A stretch of 64,000 bases of DNA, from assembly GCA_037074705.1 (NCBI GenBank), contig CM073594.1, positions 74,758,509 through 74,822,508 on the forward strand, written 5' to 3'. The notes under the pieces are model-generated. The model did no database searches and was not told the DNA's origin. It worked only from the letters and a program-made list of their open reading frames with translations. Source of the DNA: Zhengitettix transpicula (lineage: Eukaryota > Arthropoda > Insecta > Orthoptera > Tetrigidae). The translations under genes and the position numbers were made by a program. Position 1 is the stretch's first letter; each line of letters opens with the position of its first letter. This document shows, one piece after another, positions 46,411 through 58,050 of the stretch.

Positions 46411-47377
46411 TTAATGACACTTAATTCTACAATTTAATTGTATGAAATTCAAATAATAGTGTATTTAGGTGCTGATTAATTTATTATTCTTTAAATATAA
46501 CGGCAGATAAGTATCCAATTTAAGAGTAAATGAACGGTCCAGGTGATTTGTACGTAAAAATCGTCTGTTATCTTACCCGTCGCACGATTCCAAGAGTGTA
46601 GACATTTCGACATAGCTGTGAAAAGGAGAGAATTTGGTCACGTCACACACGGTAGCACTCATCCAAGGCGGCGTCCGATCGCGCTCTCTTACATACGTTT
46701 TGACGCGCTCAATGACGCAGATGTATTCATTATATTTTAACAGGAATTTGTTTTTTCCCATAGTTTTGGATTGAAAATTTTTGTAACCACTCACGTCACA
46801 GGTAAGCGACATCCATGCGAAAAGGAGAGCTTGAACGGCGCCTACGCGATCTCTGTCGGAAGTGACGTGAACTTCTTCAACCTCGGGACGGCTGACTATA
46901 GATACAGGTTTTAACTACATACATCTTCGTAATCCCAATTTATGACTAAAATCATTTCAACATAGCTGATGATATTTTTCTTCTCATTGTCATATATTTT
47001 TGGAACGATTTTCTGCTCTGAGATGGTGGCAATATGGTGACGGCACTGATTCGTGTTGACAAATAATCAATCTTTACAAAAAAAAAACATGGAATTCATG
47101 ATTCTATTTTACTTAAAGACGATCTTTCGTGAGACGTTGAACTGTAAATTATAATCTTGCATGAACTTTCTTTTTTGTATTTCGAAACCTTTTTTTTAAT
47201 TACCCCACGCCCGATTAAGTATCAACGAGGGTGCTTCTCAGCCATCAGTCTGACAAAGCAGCGGTTTACTGAGAATATTACTTAAATCTACGAGATCTGT
47301 GGGTTTACTGTTTTGAAATTATAAAATCTAAAATGCCCGTGTTTTTAGTATACTGCAATGCTTGTTGCGCAAATTTT
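46411..47377. other. Stretch with an unexplained GC-rich block
   Basis: At 46560-46870, AAAAGGAGAGAATTTGG and AAAAGGAGAGCTTGAACGG lie about 205 bp apart around CpG-rich DNA (CAAGGCGGCGTCCGATCGCG). The minus frame 46573-46812 has no known resemblance. The rest is AT-rich and empty. Confidence 0.35.
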
Positions 47378-47480
47378 TTGGATTCACCTGACGAAAGCAA
47401 CAAGGATCGCAGAGACGTTGTGTGGCATCTGTTTTATCAATTGGTTTAGTCTGTTAATTGACTATTTATTTGTTAATTCT
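47378..47480 (+). repeat. Repeat family 3 copy
   Basis: CACCTGACGAAAGCAACAAG, GATCGCAGAGACGTTGTGTG, then GACTATTTATTTG. The CTGACGA box is intact, and the second box is changed to GAGAC. Confidence 0.55.
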
Positions 47481-47631
47481 TTTTATTGAGACCACTTTTC
47501 TTTTCCGCAACAATTTTCAGAATTATTTTTACCATCTCACTTCATGTTTAAGTAAATGAAAAATAAGTCAGAAATAAATCGGCGGGTCGATGGAAGTTTT
47601 TGTAACGTCAATTTTCTTTATAATTGTAGTG

Positions 47632-47675
47632 CCTATACACCTTAAGAGGACCAAATAAGGGACGAAACGATGTTT
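47632..47675 (+). repeat. Hammerhead-like motif, decayed
   Basis: CACCTTAAGAGGACC, then AAGGGACGAAACGATG. GAAAC is intact and the first box is changed to CTTAAGA. Confidence 0.4.
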
Positions 47676-48059
47676 TTTATAATTTCATTTAAATTTAGTA
47701 AATAGCATATCACAATGAAAAAAATCGCCATATAATTTTCATTTAATCAAGAAAACGCCTGCTTGAAGCCACCGTCCAATGAACAGTGAACAAAATTAAA
47801 CATTTGATTGGTTTAAACGTCGTAAGGAACATGGCCGCCGATAATCAGTACAGAAGATGACTACGTGGCTTTCTTTTCCAATTTTTGGATAGATTTGAGG
47901 AAATATTCACGAAGATATTCCTTAAAAATAAAACCTAATTGGGTATCTGAAGGTCACGACACCAAAACTGAGCGGAAAATCAAGACCTTGTTGACTTTTC
48001 TGAAGGCGACTGAGGTTAGTAGCCCCTCACATGGTTTTTTCGTGTCATGTTGGCCCAGT

Positions 48060-48309
48060 GGGACGGTCGGGGAGTAAGGGTTGTGTGGGTGTAGTTGCCG
48101 GGTTCGGCCGCCAGGCGTCTCTGCGGCGCCCTGAGAGCGAGGAGCGAGTGTCGCCCTCTGGCAGTGCTGGGCGGGCGGGCAGCCGCGACGGTCCTCTCTC
48201 TCTCTCTTTCTTTTCTCACCTTCCCTTCAGTTCTCAGTGTTGTGCTGTGCTAAACTAACGTGACCGTGATCGCTCGTGTGCGTGTTCGTGGACGCGGACC
48301 CATCAAGAC
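48060..48309 (+). promoter_or_regulatory. CpG-rich promoter and 5' UTR of the plus-strand gene
   Basis: G+C and CpG rise sharply here (GGTTCGGCCGCCAGGCG, GTGCTGGGCGGGCGGGC, GCCGCGACGG), then a CT tract (48193-48210) precedes two arthropod-type initiators, TCAGTT (A at 48229) and TCAGTG (A at 48236). Neither has a matching downstream promoter element at +28. The leader to the ATG is 73-80 nt and contains no upstream ATG. No TATA box lies 30 bp upstream. Confidence 0.5.
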
Positions 48310-48358
48310 ATGGAGGGCCTACAAGTTGCCGTCCTGCTGGCGGTCCTCTGCTGCTCAG
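48310..48358 (+). CDS. First coding exon of an unidentified secreted or membrane protein (signal peptide)
   Basis: The first ATG after the initiators sits in GACATGG, with G at -3 and G at +4. It encodes MEGLQVAVLLAVLCCS plus one base: a short acidic start, a hydrophobic core VAVLLAVLCC and small residues, typical of a signal peptide. The exon ends CTCAG|GTCAGT, close to the full donor consensus, leaving phase 1. In the unspliced reading TGA follows eight codons later, so splicing is needed. The promoter-like CpG-rich block lies directly upstream. The next exon was not found in the remaining 15.6 kb, so it is either too short to see by eye or beyond the window. The family is unknown; the phase and signal peptide suggest an extracellular or receptor protein. 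Confidence 0.65.
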
Positions 48359-51300
48359 GTCAGTACGGGACAGTACCCGACTGAGTAGGTCCGCGCGCGG
48401 GACGCGTCCATCATACAACGTCTATCTTGCTGTATCGTCTTCACATCCCGATGCATGACAATTCATCCCCGTTGGAACGACGGTTATTTTTTCGTTTTTT
48501 AAAAAAGTATTGTCATTTTGATTTCTTACAAATCCCTAAAGTTAGCGACATACCACCGAAAAACCGGGTTCGTGTGGAAAGGATTTTCTATTGAAAAAAT
48601 TAATAGAATCTGGATGAACTAAAAAAAATATTACTCTGCATCAATTGAAAGTGATTCTTTATTGCAGTCTTCAGAACACAAATTTTCTTATTTACAATTA
48701 TGTAACTCATGACGGAGACTAAACCTTATTGTCAGCTCTCAGACCGCAATTTTTCTTGTTTTGATTTATAAATTCTCGGAATAATCAAGGAGACCAATAA
48801 TATTTTCTTCATAATCTAGAAAGGTTCATATTTCTGATTTTACATTGCAATACATTGACAATACGACTCGGAATATAAAAGAATGCTTGCAGAAATGGAA
48901 GACGTGAGTCATAAGTTATGCCTATTTTTATTTTTAAGCATTTTAAAACCGTAAGGCACACATTTTTTGAATACCTACGTTTTCTTCAATTCTCGGTCGT
49001 TTATATGAAATTTCTTCTAAAAAAATGTTGCGGGTCTGCATAATGCGAGTTTCTGATTTCCACAATTTTAGGAATCATGATGGAGACAAAAAAAAGCACT
49101 GTGGTGAACCTAGAATGATTGATGGTAAAAATAAAATATTTATCCATATAGTTTCACGAATAGCACACTCTACCTAAATAGGGACGAATGTTTACCAGTA
49201 ACGAATAACATATTTTTTAGAAACATTTTTAGAAAAATTATAATTCTGAACTTTTTTTGTATAAAATTAATAAAGCATCTAAATTTGCCAAAAATATATT
49301 TTAATAAAATAAAAACATTAGAAACACTTAAGCCAAATAAAAATTGGTTAATTTTTTTGGAACATCATCAACTGCAAATAAAAAACTTTTTACAAGTCTA
49401 AATATCTGAAAAATTAGAGAGAACAAGATTTTATAATACAATTACGGGAAAAATTTATTGAAAGTTACTTAAAATTTATTTCTTGAAAAAATGTTTACGT
49501 ATTTGCCCCTGAAGATGTTCCAATCGAGGAACGATATTGCGTGCCAATTTCTAATATTAATATATTTTAATTTTTTTTATTTTATTAAAATATATATCTA
49601 ACAAATTTGGCTGGTTTATACATTTATAATAAATTTATCATTTGTATTTTAAATGTGGAGACTAACATGGTGGTGAATATTGAGAACGACTAAGTTTTAT
49701 TTAATTTTAGCGACAACAATGGAATGCTAGTGTTGGACGAAGCAAGGAACGTTAGTATTTTCCTCCGAACGTTCAAGTTCATCATGAACAATTGGTGTAG
49801 GATATCAATTGTAAAGGAGAATTGTGGAACAAACAGGACGATGAACAAGATCAATCTATCTTTAAACATTGAAACGGGTAGGCGTCAAAAGTGAATAAAC
49901 GGAACAATCAGAAATCAATGTGGATAAAAAGAGGGAGTCTTTCAGGTACTTAAAGGGTCAATGTAGGGTAAATGAAATCTAGTACAAATTGAAAAAAAAA
50001 ACGTTGTAATGAATGACACGTCATTCCGTTGAAGACAAAAAAATAGCGAAAACTCTATATTTGCGGACTGTGTATTAACAATTATTTCCTTATTTCTGGT
50101 AGAGAGATTGAATGTGATTGATGTCAGTCTGGTTTGCAGAATATTCCGCTCTTTCGGTAAACCCGGAGCATATTCCACTCCCGGTCTTCAAATCTTGAAA
50201 CTAGTATCATCTTACACTAGGTAATAAGGTAATAAACATCATTATTACCCGATTATTTATAAAAAAAATCTTATGAAAAATAATCTTTTTGTCTCAGTTT
50301 TTTGGAAAATATCCTTGCAAAGATATAAAAAGCGTTTCATAAAAGGCCTCAATAAATTGTGGTTCAAAGAGATTGATATGATATGAGTAGATATATATTA
50401 TATATATTATATATCTTCATTAAAATATATTATTATAAAATAATACATTTACATTAATTCACCATCATATGGACGAGTTATTATGATTCGATATTGACTG
50501 GACAAATTAATTACACCACGACCGCAGGTCAGCGTTATCGAATCTAATTAAGTCTAATCGCGGAATTTAATTTCACAGATTTTATGAAACGTCAATCGTA
50601 ATATTTCCTAGAATTATATTTATTATATATTAATATTGGATACAATAACATGTATGTATTAGTCTGTGTTATTAGAAATTAATGTTCCTAATATAAAGTG
50701 TATTTAGTAGGTGTAAACTCACCCTATACCTTTTTTTTAAAATCATTTTTTCCTGGAAGTGAATTAATAAACTTTCATGTTAATTAAAATTTAGCGCAAG
50801 GAATATCTATGAGCATATTTGATTTGAACTCATTTAATTTTTTACGTTGAGATTGCAGGCATTACCTTGTCCTGTCGTTCCCTGATTTCACCTGTCAATC
50901 TTTCCTTACCATTATACCTAACCATTCTAATTATTGCGCCATTTGCGTTAACCCCGTCATTACTCAATCCCTTTTCTGAATATTCCGTCTAACTTTACTT
51001 TATATTATTGCGTCAACCATTTCTGATTATCGAGTCTAACACCTGGTCCTGACTATTCTCTGATTATTGCCACGAAGTTTCTCCTGATTCAGCCAATGAC
51101 AATTTTCTTCTACGTACTGTTGTCAATTCTGACGTAGAATTTTGGAAGGGATTAAATTTTTACAAAAATATTATCAATCTCGTATACATTTATAACAGAA
51201 AATAAATAAATTATGTAGTAAAATTGTATGAAATTCTCTCAATTCAATAAACATTGACATAAAACTTTTAGCTTTACGATAAATTTGGATTTAAAAATAT

Positions 51301-51600
51301 CAATTTTTGCGTCAAAATAAATTAAATGGGATCAATTTAAGAATTTTTAAAGTGATAATTCTAAGAATAAATTCGAAGAAGGAAAGGATTGTGTACTAAA
51401 CTCACATTTCGTTTTGATTTACAATTCAGTGGAAATAGAAAGACTTCAGTGACATCCTATAAGTAATTTTTTGTAATTACGATAATAATATTCCACGAAT
51501 TTATTTTACGACTATAGTACGTGCCAGTCAAAGTGACGTCAGTGACGTACTTGTGTGTTACTTGTAGGTGATACATTCCTGGAACATTTATATAATAAGC
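48359..51600. other. Probable first intron of the plus-strand gene, proximal part
   Basis: It begins with the GT donor. A hammerhead-like motif at 49509-49540 has CTGAAGA, a perfect GTTCC/GGAAC stem and a decayed GATAT box. A degenerate tandem stretch at 50875-51110 repeats words like TCTGATTATTGCG and TCTAACC about every 40-60 bp. A TATATATTATATATATTATA run is at 50394-50413. No exon was recognised. Confidence 0.45.
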
Positions 51601-51611
51601 AGACACTGCTT

Positions 51612-51775
51612 TTAGGCGAATTGTCGGGTAGGATCTCTAAACCATAGACCGGGGGCCCTATTTAACCCTTGGCTACCTTCCTCTACCCTTCCGCATCCCC
51701 CCTTTCAAATCCCTTTCCTATGCTATTAATGGGGAGTTGCCACCATGTCGATTACCCTCATGTAGCCTGTAACAC
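51612..51775 (+). repeat. Repeat family 1, 3' half
   Basis: It runs from TTTTAGGCGAATTGTCGGGT to CTCATGTAGCCTGTAACACT. It is well conserved but 5'-truncated and without a long A tail. Confidence 0.8.
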
Positions 51776-53170
51776 TAAACAAATGGAATAAACCTGAGAA
51801 GTTCTTCCAGGTTAGGTAATATCGGGTAACATGGAAAATGATAGAGAAATAATAAAAAAGGGGTTTTAAGCGAAACTTTTGCTCATAATTTTCCGGTAAA
51901 ATAAAACTTTACCTGACTTGACATGCGTTTCAAGTGCGACAGAGTTCACAGAGAGAGGGAAGGGAGAGTGCAACTGGATGGTGGTAATTTGGAAGGTCTA
52001 TAATTACTTTGAAGGCGCAGATGTCTTGACACGCCTGTAGGTTCGCTTGCCAGTTGCAGACTTCCCACTACGAGAGGCGGTGTGGAGGTGGGGGCGGCGG
52101 GGTGGTAACGCGGGGCGCCCATTTACCCTAACAGACAATTCAATTCTGACGGTTGGGGGTTGGACGGAAACCACTGTACAATGTCGTATCATACACGTCT
52201 TGACGTAAGAAACTTGCTGGTTGTATCAGAAAGATGTTGTCTGTGTATCTGAAATTCCAAGGTTTCACCTTTCGATGACATTGGTTGATCGGAAGAGACG
52301 AAATTCAATATTTAAAATAGGCCTAAGTGAATCGTGACACCAAAACGCGACAAAATACGTACAGAATATATATTTAGCTGGATGGAAGTCTTGTTGTATG
52401 GTTCTGGACATGAACAATGGTCAGTGTTCACAGTTCCTTGAAAAGAATCTGTTGCAAGTGTAATTTACGACTAACGGACTTACAAGACCGTGGAGAAAGA
52501 TGAACAGAATAAAGGGAGGAAGAGAAGAATCTGTTCCACCGCCGCTTTATGCAAGATTGCAACGTCGTCGTCGTCCACAGCCTTCAAATAGCTGTTTCGT
52601 CATTTTGCAAAGAAACGTTCCATACGGTTTCATTCTTCGTCCGCTAATCACACAGCTCTCAGTTTCTGCTTCTTTCGTTAATGTGGTTAAACAACAACGA
52701 ACCGTATCAACTGAACTACAATTATTTAGTCCGGCAACACCAGTTTTGTTATAGTTTTATTTGTGGGAACCAGGACAGTGGGACAAGGGCCACAACATGC
52801 AGTCGTGGAAGAACGACAACAGGAAGGGATAATTGTCCTGGAACATACGGTAACATACGGACGAGAATGTCTTTACAATAGTTAACGCTCCACATTTGTC
52901 ATTTTCTTCCGTTCTAATTTGAAAAATAAAAATTTCCAGATTCGTAACTAAGTTGATAAAATATTTCTTCTTTTCGTTGGAGACTCGAGAAGGGAAGACT
53001 GACGATCGTCAATGTACTGCAGGTTCTGCTACAAGAATACTCGGAAAAACGAAAATCAGAACTCAGGAAGTGGCGAGGGAAACATGGAGACTTTTAAAGA
53101 TAACGAGCAAGACCAAACGCGATGTTGGTTAAGGAATATTCGTTGCGCAAAAAATCAGGGAAGAATAGTC
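51776..53170. other. Intronic stretch without recognised exon
   Basis: GC-rich DNA at 52060-52120 (GGTGGGGGCGGCGGGGTGG) and frames at 52500-52881 have no known resemblance. Confidence 0.4.
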
Positions 53171-53700
53171 GGTAAAATTAGAAACTGAAATCAAATACTC
53201 CACTATCCATCTTACCATAAATACCTCGGCCTAGCCCTCGACTCCAAACTAACATGTTTACCTTCACACTTCCCAACTTAAAGAAACAATATTCCACAGA
53301 TTCCACAAATTAAAACCATTACTGAACCCGAAATATCCTTTATCCTTCACAACAAAAAATACTCATTTACACATCCCTCATATATACCCTCTGGTTTTTA
53401 TGCCTGTTACATCTGAGGTTCGGCCGCTACCACCCACATAAATAAAATTCAAATATCGCAAAATAAATATTCCGTTTTATAACTATCTGTCCTTGGTACG
53501 TTACTGACTCCAGAATCCGCAATGACCTAAATATTCCCTCAACCCCCCAAAAAAACATAATTCAAACCGCCATAATCCAACGTAATAGAAATCTCCACCA
53601 CTTGAATCCCATTATCTAAAATACAGAATCCCTCCTCCACCTAAACCGCTCAGAAGGCTAAAAAGAAAACCACAAATTGACCTGGCAACCACCGTAAATT
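53171..53700 (+). pseudogene. Jockey-like RT relic, second copy
   Basis: Plus-strand landmarks with many stops and shifts are KYLGLALDSKL after the palm, and SLIYPLVF-like decay followed by GSAATTHINKIQISQNK (the W/I-G-x-A-x-x-x-x-I-x-x-x-Q motif). Next come TDSRIRNDLNIPS and, near the end, RRLKRKPQIDLATT. This is the C-terminal third of a Jockey-clade reverse transcriptase. It differs from 39427-40225 and ends at the CA microsatellite, which probably replaces its 3' tail. Confidence 0.75.
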
Positions 53701-53701
53701 A

Positions 53702-53716
53702 ACACACACACACACA

Positions 53717-53808
<92 letters not shown>

Positions 53809-53818
53809 TATATATAAT
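53702..53818. repeat. (CA)n-(TA)n microsatellite
   Basis: A CA run to about 53756 is followed by a TA run, directly after the Jockey-like relic. Confidence 0.97.
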
Positions 53819-54429
53819 TCATAACTTCCTCTTCAACTACTCACTCAAGAAGCAACTACATTTCCTCAGGTTAATTTTAACATGTTAACGTCATCAATGT
53901 ATCACAATTGTAAAATCTTCGGATTAAAAATTTTTCTGTATATTAAAATTTAAAAAAATCGGGTCGCTTGGCGGGATGCCATTCTCACGTTACGATAGGG
54001 GTATTCGATGCCCAACCATTAGCAGTCAGTAGAATATTATTTTAAATTTTTGTATATCTTTCTGAAATTTAATGATTGGAGACTTTAGCATCCTCTAAAG
54101 GATACAAACTATTGCATAAGCAAACCAAAGAAATTGGGTTCAAAAGCTTGCACAAAAAACTTAAATAATGAGAACCAGTAGACAAAAACTAACAAGAAGG
54201 CGTGAGGTATAATGGATACTAAGACGATTACAAGCAAAAATATTTTATTTTGTACGGACAACTACCAGTGTGAACTTAACCATGTTTCGTTAAAGAAAAG
54301 TGCCTGACAACAGGGTGACAGGTAACGTTGCTTCTATATTTGTACCGCTTTCTTTGCACATTGTCAGCAGACAACCCACCTTCCAAACTGCGCCTAACTA
54401 TACACTTAATATTGTCGATAGGAAAATCG
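53819..54429. other. Stretch without gene
   Basis: No reading frame is supported. It may include the left edge of the family-2 array. Confidence 0.4.
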
Positions 54430-55265
54430 AAAACAACAGTGTATGTTTCACATACAAATCTACACCCGTGGAGCAAGTTTCACCGAAGTTCGTACACGTG
54501 TCCCACAAGGAAACAAACACTGTCAGGGTGAGACACGTCTACCATCTCCAGGAGCTAGGATGGACGGGGGTGGAAATATTCATACATACAAAAACGGCCG
54601 ATATTTGCGGGAAATAAATATTTTTCATGGTTAATAATATTGATTGTATTTCTACCGATGTTGTTTGTGTATAATTTCAAAACCTTTCGGCATGGGAGAG
54701 AATAAATTTTATATCCTCTTAAGCGGTCGATTTTTGCGTCGAATATTTCTGGATCAATGAGATTATTAAAATTTCTTTACATGTTCCCCGTGTATAATTT
54801 CAACCCCTTTCGAGCTTGGGATGGGAGCACCATTAATGGTGGGGGTGGAGTGGCATTACATAAAACTAACGCAAAAACTATCGAGATTGGAGTCGAATCA
54901 GTGATTATGAATGTCTCTGATTTTTATTGTGGCAACCTGGGTAAGGGGACGAGGTAGGGGTTGGGTGTTTTTTTTTAGATATTTTCATACAATGTAACCG
55001 GCCGATTTTTGCGTGAAATAAATATTTTTTGTTTAACCCACAGAAGCGGAGGTGGAAATTTTCGAACATTTAAAAATGGCCAATATATTTGCCAAATTAA
55101 ACTTTTTCGGGGTCAATCAGATCAACCCTTTTCGACACGGGAGGTGAACAAATTTTGGCGTAGGGGTCTAGGTGCTTTATACAAAAGTATCGCAAAAACA
55201 ACCAAGATTGGAGTCAAATCCGGCGTTATGTATATATGACAACCCGGGAAAAGCCGGCGGCCAAC
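54430..55265 (+). repeat. Repeat family 2 array (about two and a half units)
   Basis: Blocks GGCCGATTTTTGCGT, AAATAAATATTTTT, TATAATTTCAACCCCTTTCG, GGGGGTGGAGTGGCATTACA and AACAACCAAGATTGGAGTC recur in order at roughly 300-bp spacing. The 3' end ACAACCCGGGAAAAGCCGG matches the end of the copy at 24838-25095. The units are diverged and non-coding. Confidence 0.75.
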
Positions 55266-57014
55266 TGCAAATAATAAACAAGGAATGTCGGAACACTGGC
55301 TACGATTGTTAGGAAAGTAGTTGTTGACGGTGGAAAATATTACGAATTGACGCTGAAACAGTTACTGAACTCTTGAGTAAAATAATGAAGGGAATGAGGT
55401 GAGTTTATGGAGGGGGGACGTGTCTGGAAGTTGTAATATAGTTTTTTTTAAAAAAAGAATGGGTTCTTAATGTCCTCTGTCGTTGGTAGTTTACTACTCA
55501 ATTATTTGGAATTTTCACAGTTCTCAATTTGGATCAGACTCTACCAGAGATATTTCCAAGGAGCGTAGACTGACCAGTTTTGTGATGATGTGTGGGAAAA
55601 TAACGCACTGTGCACGAGGTAATAGGACGTGGAAGGGATTTATTACAGTATCTTGGGAACGCACGTAGTTGAGAATGACAAAGAAGCTCGCCCAGTGGAA
55701 CCGATTGTCAGCACGACACGAGTCACAAGAGACGAGGAAGGGGAAGGACAGGAAGACCAACTCTATCAAAACTTGGTGGCGGCGGTCGGTAATCTCTCGT
55801 TGGAGGGGAACACCACCAAGTCTATCAAACGAAAAAGAAAAGAGACGCGGAAGGAACGAAACAAGTTTCCGAAGTGAGAATAAGAATTACACCATCCCTG
55901 TTGGGTGAAAGAGAAAAAAAAATTCTATTTTCAGGGATTAATAGGAGGAGCACCTCTGGCGAAGTTGATTAAGAAAACGTTTATCCACTGAACTTTTAGC
56001 TGAATCAGAGGAACAGTTTGGGAAATAGCTTATTTATTGGGAGAGATTCTTGGAAAACGGATTCGAGGATCAAAATTTCCAAGAGTGAGGATTGGGTAAA
56101 GTTTGGGGGATAGATCCAATTTAGTTTTCACCATTCAATTTCCATCTATATTTCCTTCTGTAGATGTGCTGTAGTCCTGACGTTTCTACAGCACATTTAA
56201 TTAATAACACCAGTCAGAAAAAGCGGTTTTCTTATTTCACGTTTTACAACTAGAACTTGGACTGTAACAAAAGTCGAGGGTTAATATTTCGCGGTCGGTA
56301 TTTAAAACACGCAGCTTTTTAAAAAAACAGCCTTGTTAAAAAATTATATTTTTGTTACAAATCCTGCGCACGGCTCAGATTGTGTTAGTTTTTTTTTTCA
56401 AAGATTCTATTTATTCTCTGTCTCTCTCTGCAGCCGAGTACAATACATATATATGTAGGTCAAATGTTCTTGTTTTCTGTCCCTATTGTTTCATAATAGA
56501 TATGAGGTTCAGGTTCATATAATATTAATGAACGTCAGGTTACACGATTTTATATAACATAGCTTTAATTTAGCGAATTCTCTTCACAGTAAACCGTAAA
56601 AATTATTTATGAAATTTTAAACAAATATAATGGATGAAATAACAATTTTTATCCACTTCATTGACTACATTAACATTGAAATAATTTTCGTTTTAAACTA
56701 CCACGGTAGCCGGACCATCCATTAAAAAAATGTTTGAGTCAAGATAACAACTCACTCGGAAAATATATTCTGATTTAGTTTTGAGAATTACCGTTTCTAC
56801 GGATTACGTGACTTTGAGATAAAAGGATTTTTTTTTTCAAAGAAATCGTTGCGATCCAGTGACGTATGCGTGACGTGTCAAGAGTCGAGACTATGTCAGT
56901 GCTCAGTGATCAGATTGTGTTCAAGTGTGTTCTACTGAGGGAAATATTATAATTTACTACGATTATACTTTCCCGAACTCAACTTGCATTACAAATGTTG
57001 TTAATGTGTTTGGA
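55266..57014. other. Stretch without recognisable gene
   Basis: Overlapping frames at 55629-55908 are Arg/Lys-rich and look accidental. A (CT)n-like tract at 56418-56431 is followed by GCAG and could be an acceptor, but no open frame in phase 1 follows for long. Confidence 0.4.
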
Positions 57015-57180
57015 ACCTACTAATCAAAATTTGAATACAGCAAAGCCCATGAAAAGTTTTTGTTGTATTTTATAGATTTAATTGAGGTACCTATTTGTTT
57101 ATCAATGTAGTATTATTAATACAGTATGTTATTCTCCAAATTTGAGTCTAAACGTTGCATTCCCTTTTTTCAACCTGTTG
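57015..57180 (+). repeat. Repeat family 4 copy
   Basis: AATCAAAATTTGAATACAGC, AAGCCCATGAAAAGTTTTTG, TTGTATTTTATAGATTTAAT, then CTCCAAATTTGAGTCTAAAC and GTTGCATTCCC. The CTGATGA box has been lost. Confidence 0.6.
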
Positions 57181-57879
57181 AATTCTAATTTTCCTGTCAT
57201 TATTGACTGATATATTTATTTTATTCATACTTAACGTCAAGCAAAAACCAATTCTATTATGTTACTTAGTTTGTCATTTTTCAACTAACATGATTCCTTT
57301 TTCAATTTTTTTCTGCAATTTTTTCCATTTTATTATTTTTTCAAATCATAAATCCATTTTTCTTCACTTTATTTTATCTTTCAATTTTTTACTGAAGATT
57401 ATATTATAACATTTAAGAAATTAATCCTTTAACAATCTTAGAATCAGATATACTTAGATCAGTCGTATTTATTTCCACTTTTTTTTTTAAATTTTCGACT
57501 AACGATCTTCGTTATTCTTTCAACTTCACCTTAAAATGATTTTCCACTTGTCCACAAGCGGTTCACATTTTATCAAGTAATATTTCCCAATTCTGTTATT
57601 AATTTTCTAGCCGAATGTTTCGTTTGTTTTTCAGGCATTAGTTTTTAATTTTATACCTGTATATTTTCAATTTTAGCAAAATATATATTCACTCCACGCT
57701 GCTAATCTTTCTACTTTATCACTCTATACGTTTTCTTTTTTTATACAATTAATAAGTTAAATAAAGTAGTCAATCAAGTCAGAATAATCTGAATTTAATA
57801 AATTAAATTAGAGTATTGCGTCTCATTAAATTCCATACATTTTAAAATTTGGAACCTTAAACAGTTTTTTTTACATCTC
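57181..57879. other. AT-rich stretch without gene
   Basis: T-rich chance frame at 57203-57409. Nothing else was recognised. Confidence 0.5.
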
Positions 57880-58050
57880 TTTGAATCAAAATTTAGCTCC
57901 AACAACGTCATGAAGATATGTATTTTCTTTCCCTTGATTGAATTTGTCTTGTTTTTATCAACATAGCACCTGATGAGGTCCGAAAGTTGGGTCTAAATGT
58001 TGTATTCCCTTTTTTTGGCAGTTTCATGAGATATAATTATCTAATTTGTG
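57880..58050 (+). repeat. Repeat family 4 copy with hammerhead-like core
   Basis: TTTGAATCAAAATTTAGC, AACAACGTCATGAAGATATG, then CACCTGATGAGGTCCGAAAG, TTGGGTCTAAATG and TTGTATTCCC. CTGATGA is intact. GGTCC can pair with GGGTC using wobbles, and the second box reads TAAA instead of GAAA. Confidence 0.65.

Noticed and set aside
47865..48077. Plus frame upstream of the CpG-rich promoter
   Set aside because: It lies 5' of the initiators, shows no family resemblance and has no promoter of its own.
55629..55908. Overlapping Lys/Arg-rich plus frames as an exon of the plus-strand gene
   Set aside because: Two frames are equally open, with no good acceptor in phase 1 and no domain pattern.
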